From Myxococcales bacterium (GTDB lineage: Bacteria > Myxococcota_A > Bradymonadia > UBA7976 > UBA1532), in NCBI GenBank assembly GCA_020633465.1, contig JACKDN010000012.1, positions 124,001 through 188,000 of the forward strand: a DNA stretch of 64,000 nt, written 5' to 3'. Shown one piece after another: positions 26,016 through 34,394 of this stretch. Under the pieces are notes generated by a model that made no database searches, had not been told where the DNA came from, and worked only from the letters and a program-made list of their open reading frames with translations. A program made the position numbers and the translations under genes. The stretch's first letter is position 1, and each line of letters opens with the position of its first letter.

Positions 26016-27701
26016 GTGGCGCGGCTGGCCGCGGTGTTTCTGGCGCTCTCGGTGCTGGCCGGGTGCGACGACGGCGGCAACAACGCCTCCCGGACCGAGG
26101 CAGGAACAGACGCGGCGATGGGTGACGCGACGACCGCGGACGCGGACGTCGCGCCCCGCGACGCGACGCCACCGGCCGACGCCGCCGGGCCTGACGCGGC
26201 GCCCGACGCGGGCCCCCCGCTTCACCCCGCCGACATCGACTGGCCGCCGCTCGCCTGGGCGCCCTGCGGCGGCGATCTGCCCGCCGAGGTCGAGTGCGCC
26301 CGCCTCGCCGTCCCCCTCGACTGGCTGGGCCGCGACCCCCGCACGCTCGAGGTGGCCGCCTACCGTCGCCGCGCCGCCGCGCCCGCCGTCGGCCAGCTCT
26401 GGCTGCTGAACGGCGGCCCGGGCAACACCGGCCGCGAGATGGTCACGTTCTTCGATCGCATCGCCGCGCTGCTGCCCGACCGCGACCTGTACGCCGTCGA
26501 CCACCGCGGCACCGGCGGCAGCTTCCGCCTCGCTTGCGTGCCCGCCGAGGCCTTCGACGGCCCGTCGTTCAGCGCCATCGACGACGCCGAGTGGCCCGCC
26601 TGCGCGACGCTGGTGGCCGACACCCTGGGCGACCGCCTGCCCTACTTCACCGCCACCCAAGCCGCCCGCGACGTCGTGGCGTGGATCGCCGCGACCGCGG
26701 CGCCCGACGACGCCGTCGCGCTGTACGGCGTGTCCTACGGCACCTACTGGGCCGACCGCGTGCTGCAGCTCGACCGCGGCCGCGTGGACGCCATCGTCCT
26801 CGACTCGGTGTGCCCCCCGGGCACCTGCCGCGCCGACCGCTACGACGCCCGCTTCGATGAGGCCGCGCGCGCCTTCTTCGACGCCTGCGCCGCCGACGCC
26901 GACTGCGCCGCCCACCTGGGCCCCGACCCCGCCGCGCGCGCCTTCGCGATCATGGCCGACGTCGCCGCCGGCCACTGCGCCGCCGCCGCCTTCGGCGATC
27001 CGCTGCGCCTGCGCCGCGCGATGGCGCTCGCCCTGGGCCAGACACACCTGCGCGGCGCCGTCCCGCCCCTCGTCGCGCGCCTGGCCCGCTGCGCCCCCGA
27101 AGACATCGAGGCCGGCCAGTCGTTCGTGCGCTTCTTCGAGCGCGCCGATCCCCGCCGCGCCGCCGGCCACCCGCAGAGCGAGGTGCTGGGCGTCCACGTG
27201 ATGCTCAGCGAGATGTGGGGCGACCCCGCCGCCGGCGACCCCGGCCCCGACGTCACCACCTGGGCCGCCGACTTCGCCGACCTCGCCTTCGCCCCCGGCT
27301 TCGCCAAGGCGATGGCGACGCTGCGCGCCGACTGGCCCCGCTACGAGCTGGCCGATCGCCCCGCCGCGCTGGCCGATCTCAACGGTCGACCGACGCTGCT
27401 ACTGCACGGCACCCTCGACTTCGAGACGCCCCTCGCCTTCGCCGATACCGCCGCCGCAGCCTACGGCGTGCCCCCGGATCGCCTGGTCGTCCTGCCCGGC
27501 GCCGCCCACGCCACGCTGCTGCAGTCCCCCGTGCCCGACGAAGCCACCTGCGCGCTGCAGCTGCTCGCGGCCTTCGTCGCCGACCCGGCCGGCATCCTCG
27601 ACCGCGGCTGCGTCGACCGGCTGGCGCCCCCGACCTGGGCCCCGGACGCGCTGCTCTCGCGCGCCATCTTCGGCGTCGGCGCGCCGTGGCCGGGGGAGTG
27701 A
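26016..27701 (+). CDS. Lipoprotein alpha/beta hydrolase, S33 tripeptidyl-aminopeptidase type
   Basis: 561 residues. Signal peptide with lipobox VLAGC (Cys17), an Asp/Ala linker to about residue 70, then a TAP/SlpD-type hydrolase. The oxyanion region is LLNGGPGNTGREM, the nucleophile Ser240 lies in LYGVSYGTYWA, the acid is Asp468 in LHGTLDFETP, and His498 lies in LPGAAHATLL. Several Cys pairs (SVCPPGTCRADR, DACAADADCAA) suggest disulfides, fitting an extracytoplasmic enzyme. Related enzymes release N-terminal tripeptides or cleave proline-containing esters and amides. GTG at 26016 follows the upstream stop by two nt. Confidence 0.9.
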   Translation: MARLAAVFLALSVLAGCDDGGNNASRTEAGTDAAMGDATTADADVAPRDATPPADAAGPDAAPDAGPPLHPADIDWPPLAWAPCGGDLPAEVECARLAVPLDWLGRDPRTLEVAAYRRRAAAPAVGQLWLLNGGPGNTGREMVTFFDRIAALLPDRDLYAVDHRGTGGSFRLACVPAEAFDGPSFSAIDDAEWPACATLVADTLGDRLPYFTATQAARDVVAWIAATAAPDDAVALYGVSYGTYWADRVLQLDRGRVDAIVLDSVCPPGTCRADRYDARFDEAARAFFDACAADADCAAHLGPDPAARAFAIMADVAAGHCAAAAFGDPLRLRRAMALALGQTHLRGAVPPLVARLARCAPEDIEAGQSFVRFFERADPRRAAGHPQSEVLGVHVMLSEMWGDPAAGDPGPDVTTWAADFADLAFAPGFAKAMATLRADWPRYELADRPAALADLNGRPTLLLHGTLDFETPLAFADTAAAAYGVPPDRLVVLPGAAHATLLQSPVPDEATCALQLLAAFVADPAGILDRGCVDRLAPPTWAPDALLSRAIFGVGAPWPGE

Positions 27702-27761
27702 GGTGGGGAGGTCCGAGAAAGGGTGGGCAACGGCCGGGGGATACCGGCGAGGAGTCGAGGA

Positions 27762-28226
27762 TTGGCACGGATCAGGATCGGAGACATCATCGAGATCCCG
27801 ACCCCGAAGGGATTCGCCTATGCCCAGTTCATCAACGAGCACAAGCGGTACGGACCGCTGCTGAGGGTGTTCTGCGGACTCCATGATGGCCGGCCCACCG
27901 ACCCCACGCAGTCGATGGTTGGCGAAGTGCAGTTCGTGTGCTTCTTCCCGCTGCGGGCCGCCATCCGGCAGAAGATCGTCTCGGTTGTCGCGCGAGACGC
28001 CGTCCCGCCGGAGGCCGCTGAGTTCCCGGTGTTTCGAGCAGGTGTCGTCGACCCAACGACCGGAAAGGTCGCGGTCTGGTGGCTCTGGGACGGCGAGAGG
28101 GAGTGGCGTGTCGGCACGCTCAGTGATGAGCAGCGCTCATTGCCGATTCGTGGTGTGTGGAACGACACGCTCCTGATCGAGCGCATCCTGGCCGGGTGGC
28201 GACCCCAGACCGATTCATCGACATAG
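27762..28226 (+). CDS. Imm26-like immunity protein, orphan
   Basis: 154 residues from a TTG at 27762 with GGAG and GAGG upstream. IRIGDIIEIPTPKGFAYAQF matches the opening of the Imm26 family of polymorphic-toxin immunity proteins (GDIFxIPLxDGxYAYGQ). Later blocks FPLRAAIRQKIVSVVAR and VWNDTLLIERILAGW complete a small beta-rich fold. Immunity proteins bind and block a partner toxin, but no toxin or Rhs/CDI gene is present in the window. Codon use is less GC-biased than in the neighbours, consistent with acquisition. Confidence 0.7.
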   Translation: MARIRIGDIIEIPTPKGFAYAQFINEHKRYGPLLRVFCGLHDGRPTDPTQSMVGEVQFVCFFPLRAAIRQKIVSVVARDAVPPEAAEFPVFRAGVVDPTTGKVAVWWLWDGEREWRVGTLSDEQRSLPIRGVWNDTLLIERILAGWRPQTDSST

Positions 28227-28406
28227 TTCGATTCAGGTGGCACGCAGGCTGAAGATGCCGACTCAGGCACGGCGAAGGTGCTCCGAGACTTGGGTGGCAC
28301 CACCGGCGTTGCTGCCTCCTCGGTTCCGGGCTGCTCGGCGCGCCCTACCCAGGTTGACGCAGCGCTCGGCGTGCCCAAGATCAGCCGCCAACCGAGGAGG
28401 GTTCTC

Positions 28407-29159
28407 GTGTCACGATTGCTCATCGTCGCGGCGGTCGCCGCTGCGGCCGGCTTCGGCGCCGGCTGGTCGTTGGCGCCGCGGGAGGCGACGCCCGCAGCGC
28501 CTCCCTCGAGCCCTACCGCGAGGCCCGCCTCCGCCCCGGTCACCGCGTCTCCCGCGGTCGCCGAAGCGCCGGACCTCGACCCGACCGACGAAGCGGCGGC
28601 GCCCACCGAAGCGCCCGCGGCGCGGACCGCCGAGGTCGCCGCGTCCCCAACCTGCGCCGAGCTCGCCCGCGAGAAGGCGACCTGTGATCGCGAGTTGGCG
28701 GGCCTCCGGCACTCCCTGTGGGTGGCCGACGCCACGCGCGTCGAGCTCGAAGGCGTACCGGCGGAGGCGCCGCCCGGTCTCGACGCCGCGTTTCGCGGTG
28801 ATGCGCTGCGGGCGGCCTTCGAGAGCGCGCTCGGCGCGCCGGACGTGAGCGGTGAGATCAGCGCCGTCGACTGCAGCGAGTTCCCGTGCATCGTCCACGG
28901 CCGCCTGAAGCTCGCCGGCTTGGACGACGAGAAGGATCTCGAGGTGCTGATCCGCGAGGTCGCCGGCGGCTACGAGGGCGCGGACATGTACGTCTCGAAG
29001 ACGGTGTTCCGCCAGGATCCGACCGACGACACCAGCCCCGGTGAGGAGGTCTTCAGCGCCGCCTTCTATCCCCGCGGTCTGCCCCCCGACCTGAAGTCGA
29101 ACATCGACAAGCGCCTGCGCTTCCGAAAGAACGAGTATCGCGACGCGAGCAAGCCGTGA
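28407..29159 (+). CDS. Signal-anchored protein of unknown function
   Basis: 250 residues from a GTG at 28407 with GAGGAGGG five nt upstream. An N-terminal membrane anchor (SRLLIVAAVAAAAGFGAGW) is followed by a Pro/Ala/Thr linker of about 70 residues and a C-terminal domain of about 120. The domain contains SAVDCSEFPCIVHGRLK with two Cys and ends with LPPDLKSNIDKRLRF. Secreted proteins with this DCSEFPC-type motif are common as hypotheticals in this phylum, and I know no function. Upstream DNA (28227-28406) holds no gene. Confidence 0.8.
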   Translation: MSRLLIVAAVAAAAGFGAGWSLAPREATPAAPPSSPTARPASAPVTASPAVAEAPDLDPTDEAAAPTEAPAARTAEVAASPTCAELAREKATCDRELAGLRHSLWVADATRVELEGVPAEAPPGLDAAFRGDALRAAFESALGAPDVSGEISAVDCSEFPCIVHGRLKLAGLDDEKDLEVLIREVAGGYEGADMYVSKTVFRQDPTDDTSPGEEVFSAAFYPRGLPPDLKSNIDKRLRFRKNEYRDASKP

Positions 29160-29233
29160 GCGTGGGGCTTCATCCGCGGGCGCGCGCTGACAATCGCCGG
29201 CGCCGCCTTCTGGCATTGGGGCTCTGAAGACTG

Positions 29234-29400
29234 ATGAACGTAGAGACCATCGTGCATCAGCGACTCGAGGAGTTCTTGGCGGACTCCAATCCGCAGCTTG
29301 CGTGGCTACGCCTGGTGGCGGCGGAACACGAGTTCCTGCCGCTGTACATAGGCTGGGTCGCGACGCTTCGGGCTCATGTGCCGCCCAAGGCTGAGGGGGG
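29234..29400 (+). pseudogene. Truncated gene, N-terminal part only
   Basis: Begins MNVETIVHQRLEEFLADSN and QLAWLRLVAAEHEFLPLYIGW, a coherent helical protein start with lower GC than its surroundings. After about 55 codons the frame turns into an arginine/serine-rich string antisense to the HTH gene at 29428-29727, which is not protein-like. I read it as a gene cut off by a rearrangement at about 29390-29420. The family is not identified. Together with the Imm26 orphan and the orphan HTH gene it marks an accessory patch. Confidence 0.45.
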
Positions 29401-29427
29401 CCGTGCGCCTGCTCATGGTCACCGCCT

Positions 29428-29727
29428 TCATCCGATACGTCCCCGCTTCCGGCGCGGCCGGCGCGTGCCCTCCAGCGCTTCGTCGAGGGTCTCGAAGTCG
29501 GGGGCGGCGAAGAGGGCCTCGAAGCCCCGCTCGGCGTCGAGGGCGATCGCGATCTTCACCAGCGACGCGAGCGCGATCTCACCGGTGCGCTCGAAGCGGC
29601 GCAGGCTGCCCAGGCTGACGCCGGAGCGCGCCGCCAGGCCGGCCTGGGTGAGGGCCAGCCGCAGGCGCGCCGACCGCGCGCGGTCGGCGAGCTGCTGCTG
29701 AATCTCGGCGGCTGTAAGCGGCAACAT
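29428..29727 (-). CDS. HipB-like XRE-family HTH protein, no HipA partner
   Basis: 99 residues: TAAEIQQQLADRARSARLRL, then the HTH LTQAGLAARSGVSLGSLRRF and IALASLVKIAIALDAERGF, ending in a basic tail RRPRRKRGRIG. This pattern is that of the small antitoxin/regulator normally placed directly before hipA-type kinases. Here the downstream DNA is the truncated gene remnant on the other strand, so the partner is lost or elsewhere. The ATG at 29727 lies six nt after a good -10 (TATACT), which suggests a leaderless transcript. Confidence 0.85.
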   Translation of the reverse strand: MLPLTAAEIQQQLADRARSARLRLALTQAGLAARSGVSLGSLRRFERTGEIALASLVKIAIALDAERGFEALFAAPDFETLDEALEGTRRPRRKRGRIG

Positions 29728-29733
29728 GTGCGC

Positions 29734-29784
29734 AGTATAGGCCTGAATTGGGCAGTTAATGCTCATATCTTCACATTTGTGTGA
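29734..29784 (-). promoter_or_regulatory. Promoter and palindrome upstream of the HTH gene
   Basis: On the minus strand TATACT (29739-29734) is a near-consensus -10 lying six nt from the ATG, so transcription would begin at or next to the start codon. TCACATTTGTGTGA at 29771-29784 is a perfect inverted repeat with 5-bp arms, a candidate autoregulatory operator. The patch is strikingly AT-rich for this window. Confidence 0.5.
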
Positions 29785-29895
29785 TGGGGTCGCCTGCTGC
29801 AGCAGCGCCGCTGACCGGGGCTGGGGTATCCTGCCGCGGTCGCTGGCGGCCGCGCCGACGGCCCTGCTGGTTTGTCTCGAGGACGGGGGGGTTGG

Positions 29896-31839
29896 ATGGG
29901 GCGCGCGAGGATCGGTGTCTGCTCGCTGTTGATGGTCGCGTCGATGGTCGGCTGCGACCTCATCACCGGCGAAAGCGACGCCGGCTTGGAAGATGACCTC
30001 GGCGGGCCGATGGACGGGGGCCGCGCAGAGGCGGGGCTCGACGCCGCCATACCTGACGCCACGCTCGACGCCGCCGCCCTGCCTGACGCGGCACCCGACG
30101 CCACGCTCGACGCCGCCGCCCTGCCTGACGCGGCACCCGACGCCAAGCGGGACGCTGGTGCCGACGCCGCGCGGGACGCCGGCCTCGATGCCACACCCGA
30201 CGCCGGCCCCGACGCCACGCCGGACGCCCTGCCGGACGGCGCCGCCGACGGTTCGCTGGGCTCGGACGCCGCGCCTGCGGCCGACGGGGGCGCGCCCGAC
30301 GCCCTGCCCGATGCCTGGCCGCCCGACGGGCCGGGCTGTCGGCCGGGTCTCGAGATCAGCGGCGACGCGCCCGCGTTGCCCGCGGCCGTCTTCGGCCACT
30401 ACGACGAAGCCACCGACTGCAGCCAGGGCGAGGGCGCGGCGTGGTTCGGCGGGACCGACTTCACCCGCTGCTTTCGAAAGTCCGACGGCTCGGATTGGCG
30501 GGTCTGGAACTCGGGCTGCGGTTGGGTGATCGGCCCCTTCGGCGGCGCGGGTGGGGCCGAGGATCGGGCGCTGGCCACCTGGAGCGGTCCGTGCGCCGAT
30601 CTGCCGCCGCGGCAGCGGGACACCCGCGCGCTGACCACCGGCGTGCTGTACGACGGCTTCGGCGCCCGGGTCGACGGCGTGCGGATCGACCACTGCCCCG
30701 CTCCCACCCCGTGTGATCCCGGCGTCGTGGTCGACGGCGCCGCCGAGGGCGTGCCGGCCGACGTCGCTGGAACGTACACGGCGGCGACCTGCGTCGAGGC
30801 GGACGGCGGGGGCTGGTTCGGCGGGGTCGACTACGGCGTCTGCTTCGAGAAGGACGATGGCAGCGGCTGGCGCATCTGGAACTCGGGCTGCGGCTGGCAG
30901 GTGGGGCGCCACGAGGGGCAACCGCCGGCGTGGCGCCGGGTGGCCCAGACCTACGGCGGCGCGTGCGCCGACCTGCCCGTCGACGAGCGCGAGCCGTCGG
31001 CGTTGAACACGGGCGTGCTGTACGACGCCTTCGGTCGCCTGCTCGAGGGGCTGCGGATCGATCAGTGCCGCACCCCATCGGGCTTCGCGCCCGGCGTTCA
31101 GGTGATCGCCCCCGGCCGGGCGGCGGCGTACGCGGGGCACTACGTCGAAGCCCGGGACTGCGCCCTCGGCGAAGGCGGCGCCTGGTTCGGCGGGGTCGAC
31201 TACACCCGCTGCTTCCGCAAGGCCGATCGCTCGGGCTGGGTGATCTGGAACAGCGGGTGCGGCTGGGAGCTCGGGCGGGTGGACGCTGGCGAGGGGTGGC
31301 AGCGCGAGGCGACCACCTACGTCGGCGCATGCGCCGAGATACCCGAATGGCAGCGCGACCTGCGCGGCCTCGGCGGCTTTCCGCTGCGCGATGGCTTCGG
31401 CGCGCGCATCGAGGACCTCCGGCTGGTGCACACGCCCGCGCCGTGCGCCGACACGGGCGCCACCGTCACGGTCGATCCGGCGCTGGGCCCCGACCTGCCG
31501 ATCGACATGGGCGGGCGCTACGTCGAGGCTCGCGACTGCGCGCTCGACGAGGCGGGGGCCTGGTTCGGCGGGGACTTCACCCGCTGTTTTCGCAAGGACG
31601 ATGGCTCGAGCTGGCGCATCTGGAACACCGGCTGCGGTTGGGAGATCGGGCGCGTCGAAGGCGCCGACGGCTGGCAGCGCTACGGGCTGACCTACGTCGG
31701 GCCTTGCGCCGACGCTCCGGAGGTCCAGCTCGACGGCCGGGCGCTGACGACCGGCGTGCTCTTCGACGGGTTCGGCGCTCGGGTGATGGGGCTGCGCGTC
31801 GATCACTGCGAGGACCGCGACTGGGCCTGGCGCTACTGA
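29896..31839 (+). CDS. Lipoprotein with four tandem ~105-residue WFGG/WNSGCGW repeats
   Basis: 647 residues from the ATG at 29896. Lipobox SMVGC (Cys20), an Asp/Ala linker to about residue 140, then four tandem copies of one domain. Each copy runs GHYxEAxDC, AWFGGVDYTRCFRK, SGWRIWNSGCGWEIG, TYVGxCADLP, LTTGVLYDGFGAR and LRIDHC, with about four conserved Cys, many Trp and Tyr, and Gly turns. The aromatic, Cys-rich unit looks like a small disulfide-bonded beta domain suited to carbohydrate or surface binding. I do not recognise the family. It is probably exported and lipid-anchored. The linker DNA contains a 42-bp exact duplication. Confidence 0.88.
   Translation: MGRARIGVCSLLMVASMVGCDLITGESDAGLEDDLGGPMDGGRAEAGLDAAIPDATLDAAALPDAAPDATLDAAALPDAAPDAKRDAGADAARDAGLDATPDAGPDATPDALPDGAADGSLGSDAAPAADGGAPDALPDAWPPDGPGCRPGLEISGDAPALPAAVFGHYDEATDCSQGEGAAWFGGTDFTRCFRKSDGSDWRVWNSGCGWVIGPFGGAGGAEDRALATWSGPCADLPPRQRDTRALTTGVLYDGFGARVDGVRIDHCPAPTPCDPGVVVDGAAEGVPADVAGTYTAATCVEADGGGWFGGVDYGVCFEKDDGSGWRIWNSGCGWQVGRHEGQPPAWRRVAQTYGGACADLPVDEREPSALNTGVLYDAFGRLLEGLRIDQCRTPSGFAPGVQVIAPGRAAAYAGHYVEARDCALGEGGAWFGGVDYTRCFRKADRSGWVIWNSGCGWELGRVDAGEGWQREATTYVGACAEIPEWQRDLRGLGGFPLRDGFGARIEDLRLVHTPAPCADTGATVTVDPALGPDLPIDMGGRYVEARDCALDEAGAWFGGDFTRCFRKDDGSSWRIWNTGCGWEIGRVEGADGWQRYGLTYVGPCADAPEVQLDGRALTTGVLFDGFGARVMGLRVDHCEDRDWAWRY
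30055..30138. repeat. 42-bp exact tandem duplication in the linker
   Basis: Two identical 42-bp units (30055-30096 and 30097-30138) encode DATLDAAALPDAAP twice in the Asp/Ala linker of the four-repeat lipoprotein. Identity at every wobble position implies a recent slippage duplication. Confidence 0.95.
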
Positions 31840-32046
31840 CGCCGGCCGACGCGGATCAGGTTCCACGGCCCAACACGCGACCGGCGTCTGCGGGGCGGTC
31901 GGCCGTCGTGGGCGCCCGCCGTCTCGCGCTGGCCGGCCACCCTCGAGGGCGACGCGCCGCTGCCCGCCGCTCGCGCCGCCCCTCCGCCTTGCGCGGCGCG
32001 CGCGCCCGCGCCATGGTGCGGCCGGACGACGTCCGGGGAGACCACC

Positions 32047-34254
32047 ATGCGACACCTCACCCTCGCGCTGCTCGGCGGCGCCCTGCTGTTCGGCTGCGAC
32101 GGCGGCGACGACAGCGAGCCCGCGCCCGGTGAGCAGCCGCCGCCCGGCGGCGGTGACGCGCAGATCTGCGTCGGCAAGTGCGACGGCCTGACCACTGCGC
32201 CGGACCAGAGCGCCTATACGGTCGATCTGGCCAAGGCCAACGCCGTCTGGTCCCGCGGCGGCGCGCCCGTCGAGCACCTGGCCGACCTGTACGCCGTCAC
32301 CATCAAGCTGCCCGGCGGCCAAACCATCAAGGCCGCGAGCCACCTGTTCGGCGGCCCCGTCGTGCCCATCCCGTACCACGACCAGGACGGCGACGCCGTG
32401 CGCGACGCGGCCGGCAACGTCGTGGGTCAGGGCGACCGCGAGCTGGCCCGCTTCTTCCCGCCCGGCGCCATCGGCTATGCCATCAAGCACCATCGCCCCG
32501 ACAAGCGCGTGCTCGACTTCGGCGCGCTGGCGGGCGGCGGCGCCTCGGCCAGCGCGCTCAAAGAGGACATGAAGCTGCAGGACACCCACATCGAGCTGGT
32601 GGTGGGCGTCCGCCGGCCGCTGGGCGAGCGCATGGTCGACGGCGTCATCACGCTGAACAACCCGCAGACCTATCAGCGCGGCCGCTTCGGCGACGAGGTC
32701 TACAGCATGGTGTTCGTGCGCCCGCGTTTGCCGGCGTACGCGCCGGCCGAGCTGCGCGGCGCGTTCGAGGACAACATCCGCACGATGATGGTGGCCTTCA
32801 ACGCGGTGTCGAAGTTCCCCGGTGACTACAACGGCGGCGATCCCCTGGCTGCGTCGACGCCGGACAAGGTGCGCGAGCACGTGCGTCAGATGGTGCTGGC
32901 CATCGCGGGCGAGCCCGAGGCGCAGACGGCGGCGCGCGCGTGGTTCACCAAGCAGGAGAACATGATCTACTGCGCCGAGCTGGCGCACGTGTCGACCAGC
33001 GCCGGCCTGCTGGTGCCCATCAACCGCGCCGGGCTGGTCGACAGCGGCCTGGTCGACGAGGCGACCTACACGCGCTTCGTCGACGTGCTGGCCGCCCACG
33101 ATCGCGGCGAGGCGACGCCGCTGACCGATCTGAACGACAACCACCTGGCGAAGTTCGTGGACGTCACCGCGGCGCCGGCCGACCTGAAGCCGCTGCCCAG
33201 CTACGGCGACGCGAGCGAGGCCACGCGCCTGGCCTTCCGCCCGCTGACCATGGTCGAGATCGTCGAGGGCTTCCTGAAGACCCACATCCCCCGCAACGAC
33301 CCCCGGCTGGGGGGCGAGGCGCTCGCCCCGCTTCAGGCCGCCGTGCTGCAGGCGATGAAGCCCGGCCTGTTCGAGGCGATGGGCATGGACGATCCGCTGT
33401 ACCAGAGCATGGTCGACGAGGCGCGCGGGCGCATCGAGTCGCTGCAGGAGGATCTGAACGATCCCGCGCTGGATCCCGCGCGCCAGACCGAGCTCGAGGC
33501 CGAGGCCGCCGACTGGCGCCGCCGCCTGGGCGAGGCCGAGGCGCAGCTCGACGCCGTGCGCACCCGCCGCCAGGGCGTCGAGCAGCTGTTCGCCGCCTTC
33601 GTGCAGACCATCGGCAAGCAGTACGAGGACTACGCCGCCTTCCGCCAGGCGCTGGCCCCCCTGCTGGCCACCGCGCGCACCCTCGCCGGCCCGCGCGACG
33701 ACAGCGGCACCGGCTTCTTCGTCCCCCCCAGCGCGCTGCACCTGGTGGCGCAGGCCAACTGCGACGGCGACGATCGCTGCGGCGGCCTCATCGGCCTCGA
33801 CTACGTCGGCCACGGCGTGCACCTGAGCATGGTGCGGTTGAACGACGTCCCCCCGCCTCCCCCGCCGGCGCCGGTGGTCACGATCTACGAGGCCGTGCCG
33901 CGCCCGGCCGCCGATCTCAACGGCGACGGCACCTTCGACAGCCGCGACGACGAGTCGGTGGTGCTGTCCAACGACGGCGACGCGCCCGCCGATCTCAGCG
34001 GCTGGACGCTGGCCGACCGCGTGAAGGTGCGCTTCACCTTCCCCGACGGTGTCGTGATGCAGCCGGGCACCACCGTGGGTGTCTATGGCGGCGGCCAGCC
34101 GGTCGGCGCGTTCAACTACGCCGCGGGCGCCCTGGGCCTGAACGACACCGGCGACACGCTCACCCTGTTCGACGCCGACGGTAACGCCGTCGACCGCCTC
34201 GAGTGGGGCCCGGTGGCCGAGGGCGAGTCGGTCTACTTCGTCGGCGGACCGTGA
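32047..34254 (+). CDS. Lipoprotein with possible permuted papain-like domain and lamin-tail domain
   Basis: 735 residues. Lipobox LFGC (Cys17). The central region has a His in DTHIELVVGVRR and later NMIYCAELAHVSTSAGLL. That His-before-Cys order and the YCAEL motif resemble permuted NlpC/P60 (YiiX-like) hydrolases (inference). A helical segment with a coiled coil follows (about 455-525). Residues about 615-735 form a lamin-tail (LTD) domain: VTIYEAVPRP, DLSGWTLAD, FTFPDGVVMQPG, LGLNDTGDTLTLFDADG. LTDs are frequent at the C-termini of secreted proteins in this phylum. GGGGAG lies six nt before the ATG. Confidence 0.85.
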   Translation: MRHLTLALLGGALLFGCDGGDDSEPAPGEQPPPGGGDAQICVGKCDGLTTAPDQSAYTVDLAKANAVWSRGGAPVEHLADLYAVTIKLPGGQTIKAASHLFGGPVVPIPYHDQDGDAVRDAAGNVVGQGDRELARFFPPGAIGYAIKHHRPDKRVLDFGALAGGGASASALKEDMKLQDTHIELVVGVRRPLGERMVDGVITLNNPQTYQRGRFGDEVYSMVFVRPRLPAYAPAELRGAFEDNIRTMMVAFNAVSKFPGDYNGGDPLAASTPDKVREHVRQMVLAIAGEPEAQTAARAWFTKQENMIYCAELAHVSTSAGLLVPINRAGLVDSGLVDEATYTRFVDVLAAHDRGEATPLTDLNDNHLAKFVDVTAAPADLKPLPSYGDASEATRLAFRPLTMVEIVEGFLKTHIPRNDPRLGGEALAPLQAAVLQAMKPGLFEAMGMDDPLYQSMVDEARGRIESLQEDLNDPALDPARQTELEAEAADWRRRLGEAEAQLDAVRTRRQGVEQLFAAFVQTIGKQYEDYAAFRQALAPLLATARTLAGPRDDSGTGFFVPPSALHLVAQANCDGDDRCGGLIGLDYVGHGVHLSMVRLNDVPPPPPPAPVVTIYEAVPRPAADLNGDGTFDSRDDESVVLSNDGDAPADLSGWTLADRVKVRFTFPDGVVMQPGTTVGVYGGGQPVGAFNYAAGALGLNDTGDTLTLFDADGNAVDRLEWGPVAEGESVYFVGGP

Positions 34255-34394
34255 ACACCGCGGTCGGCTGCGCTCGCTGGCGCGGTCAGTCGGCCGCCGT
34301 CACCTTCACGGCGGCCCCGATGGCCAGGGCGGCCCAGAGCAGGTCGTAGACGCTGAGCCGGCCGGGCCGGTGAGAGCGGAGAGGGGGAGAGTGG

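Noticed and set aside
29234..29701. A full 155-residue protein from 29234
   Set aside because: After about codon 55 the reading is antisense to the HTH gene and loses protein-like composition; kept only as a truncated remnant.
29428..33822. Very long minus-strand open frame (over 1400 codons) across the lipoprotein region
   Set aside because: High GC leaves antisense frames open. Its sequence is His/Arg/Gly/Val-rich without domains and lies opposite convincing lipoprotein genes; only the first 99 residues at the 29428 end (the HTH protein) are real.
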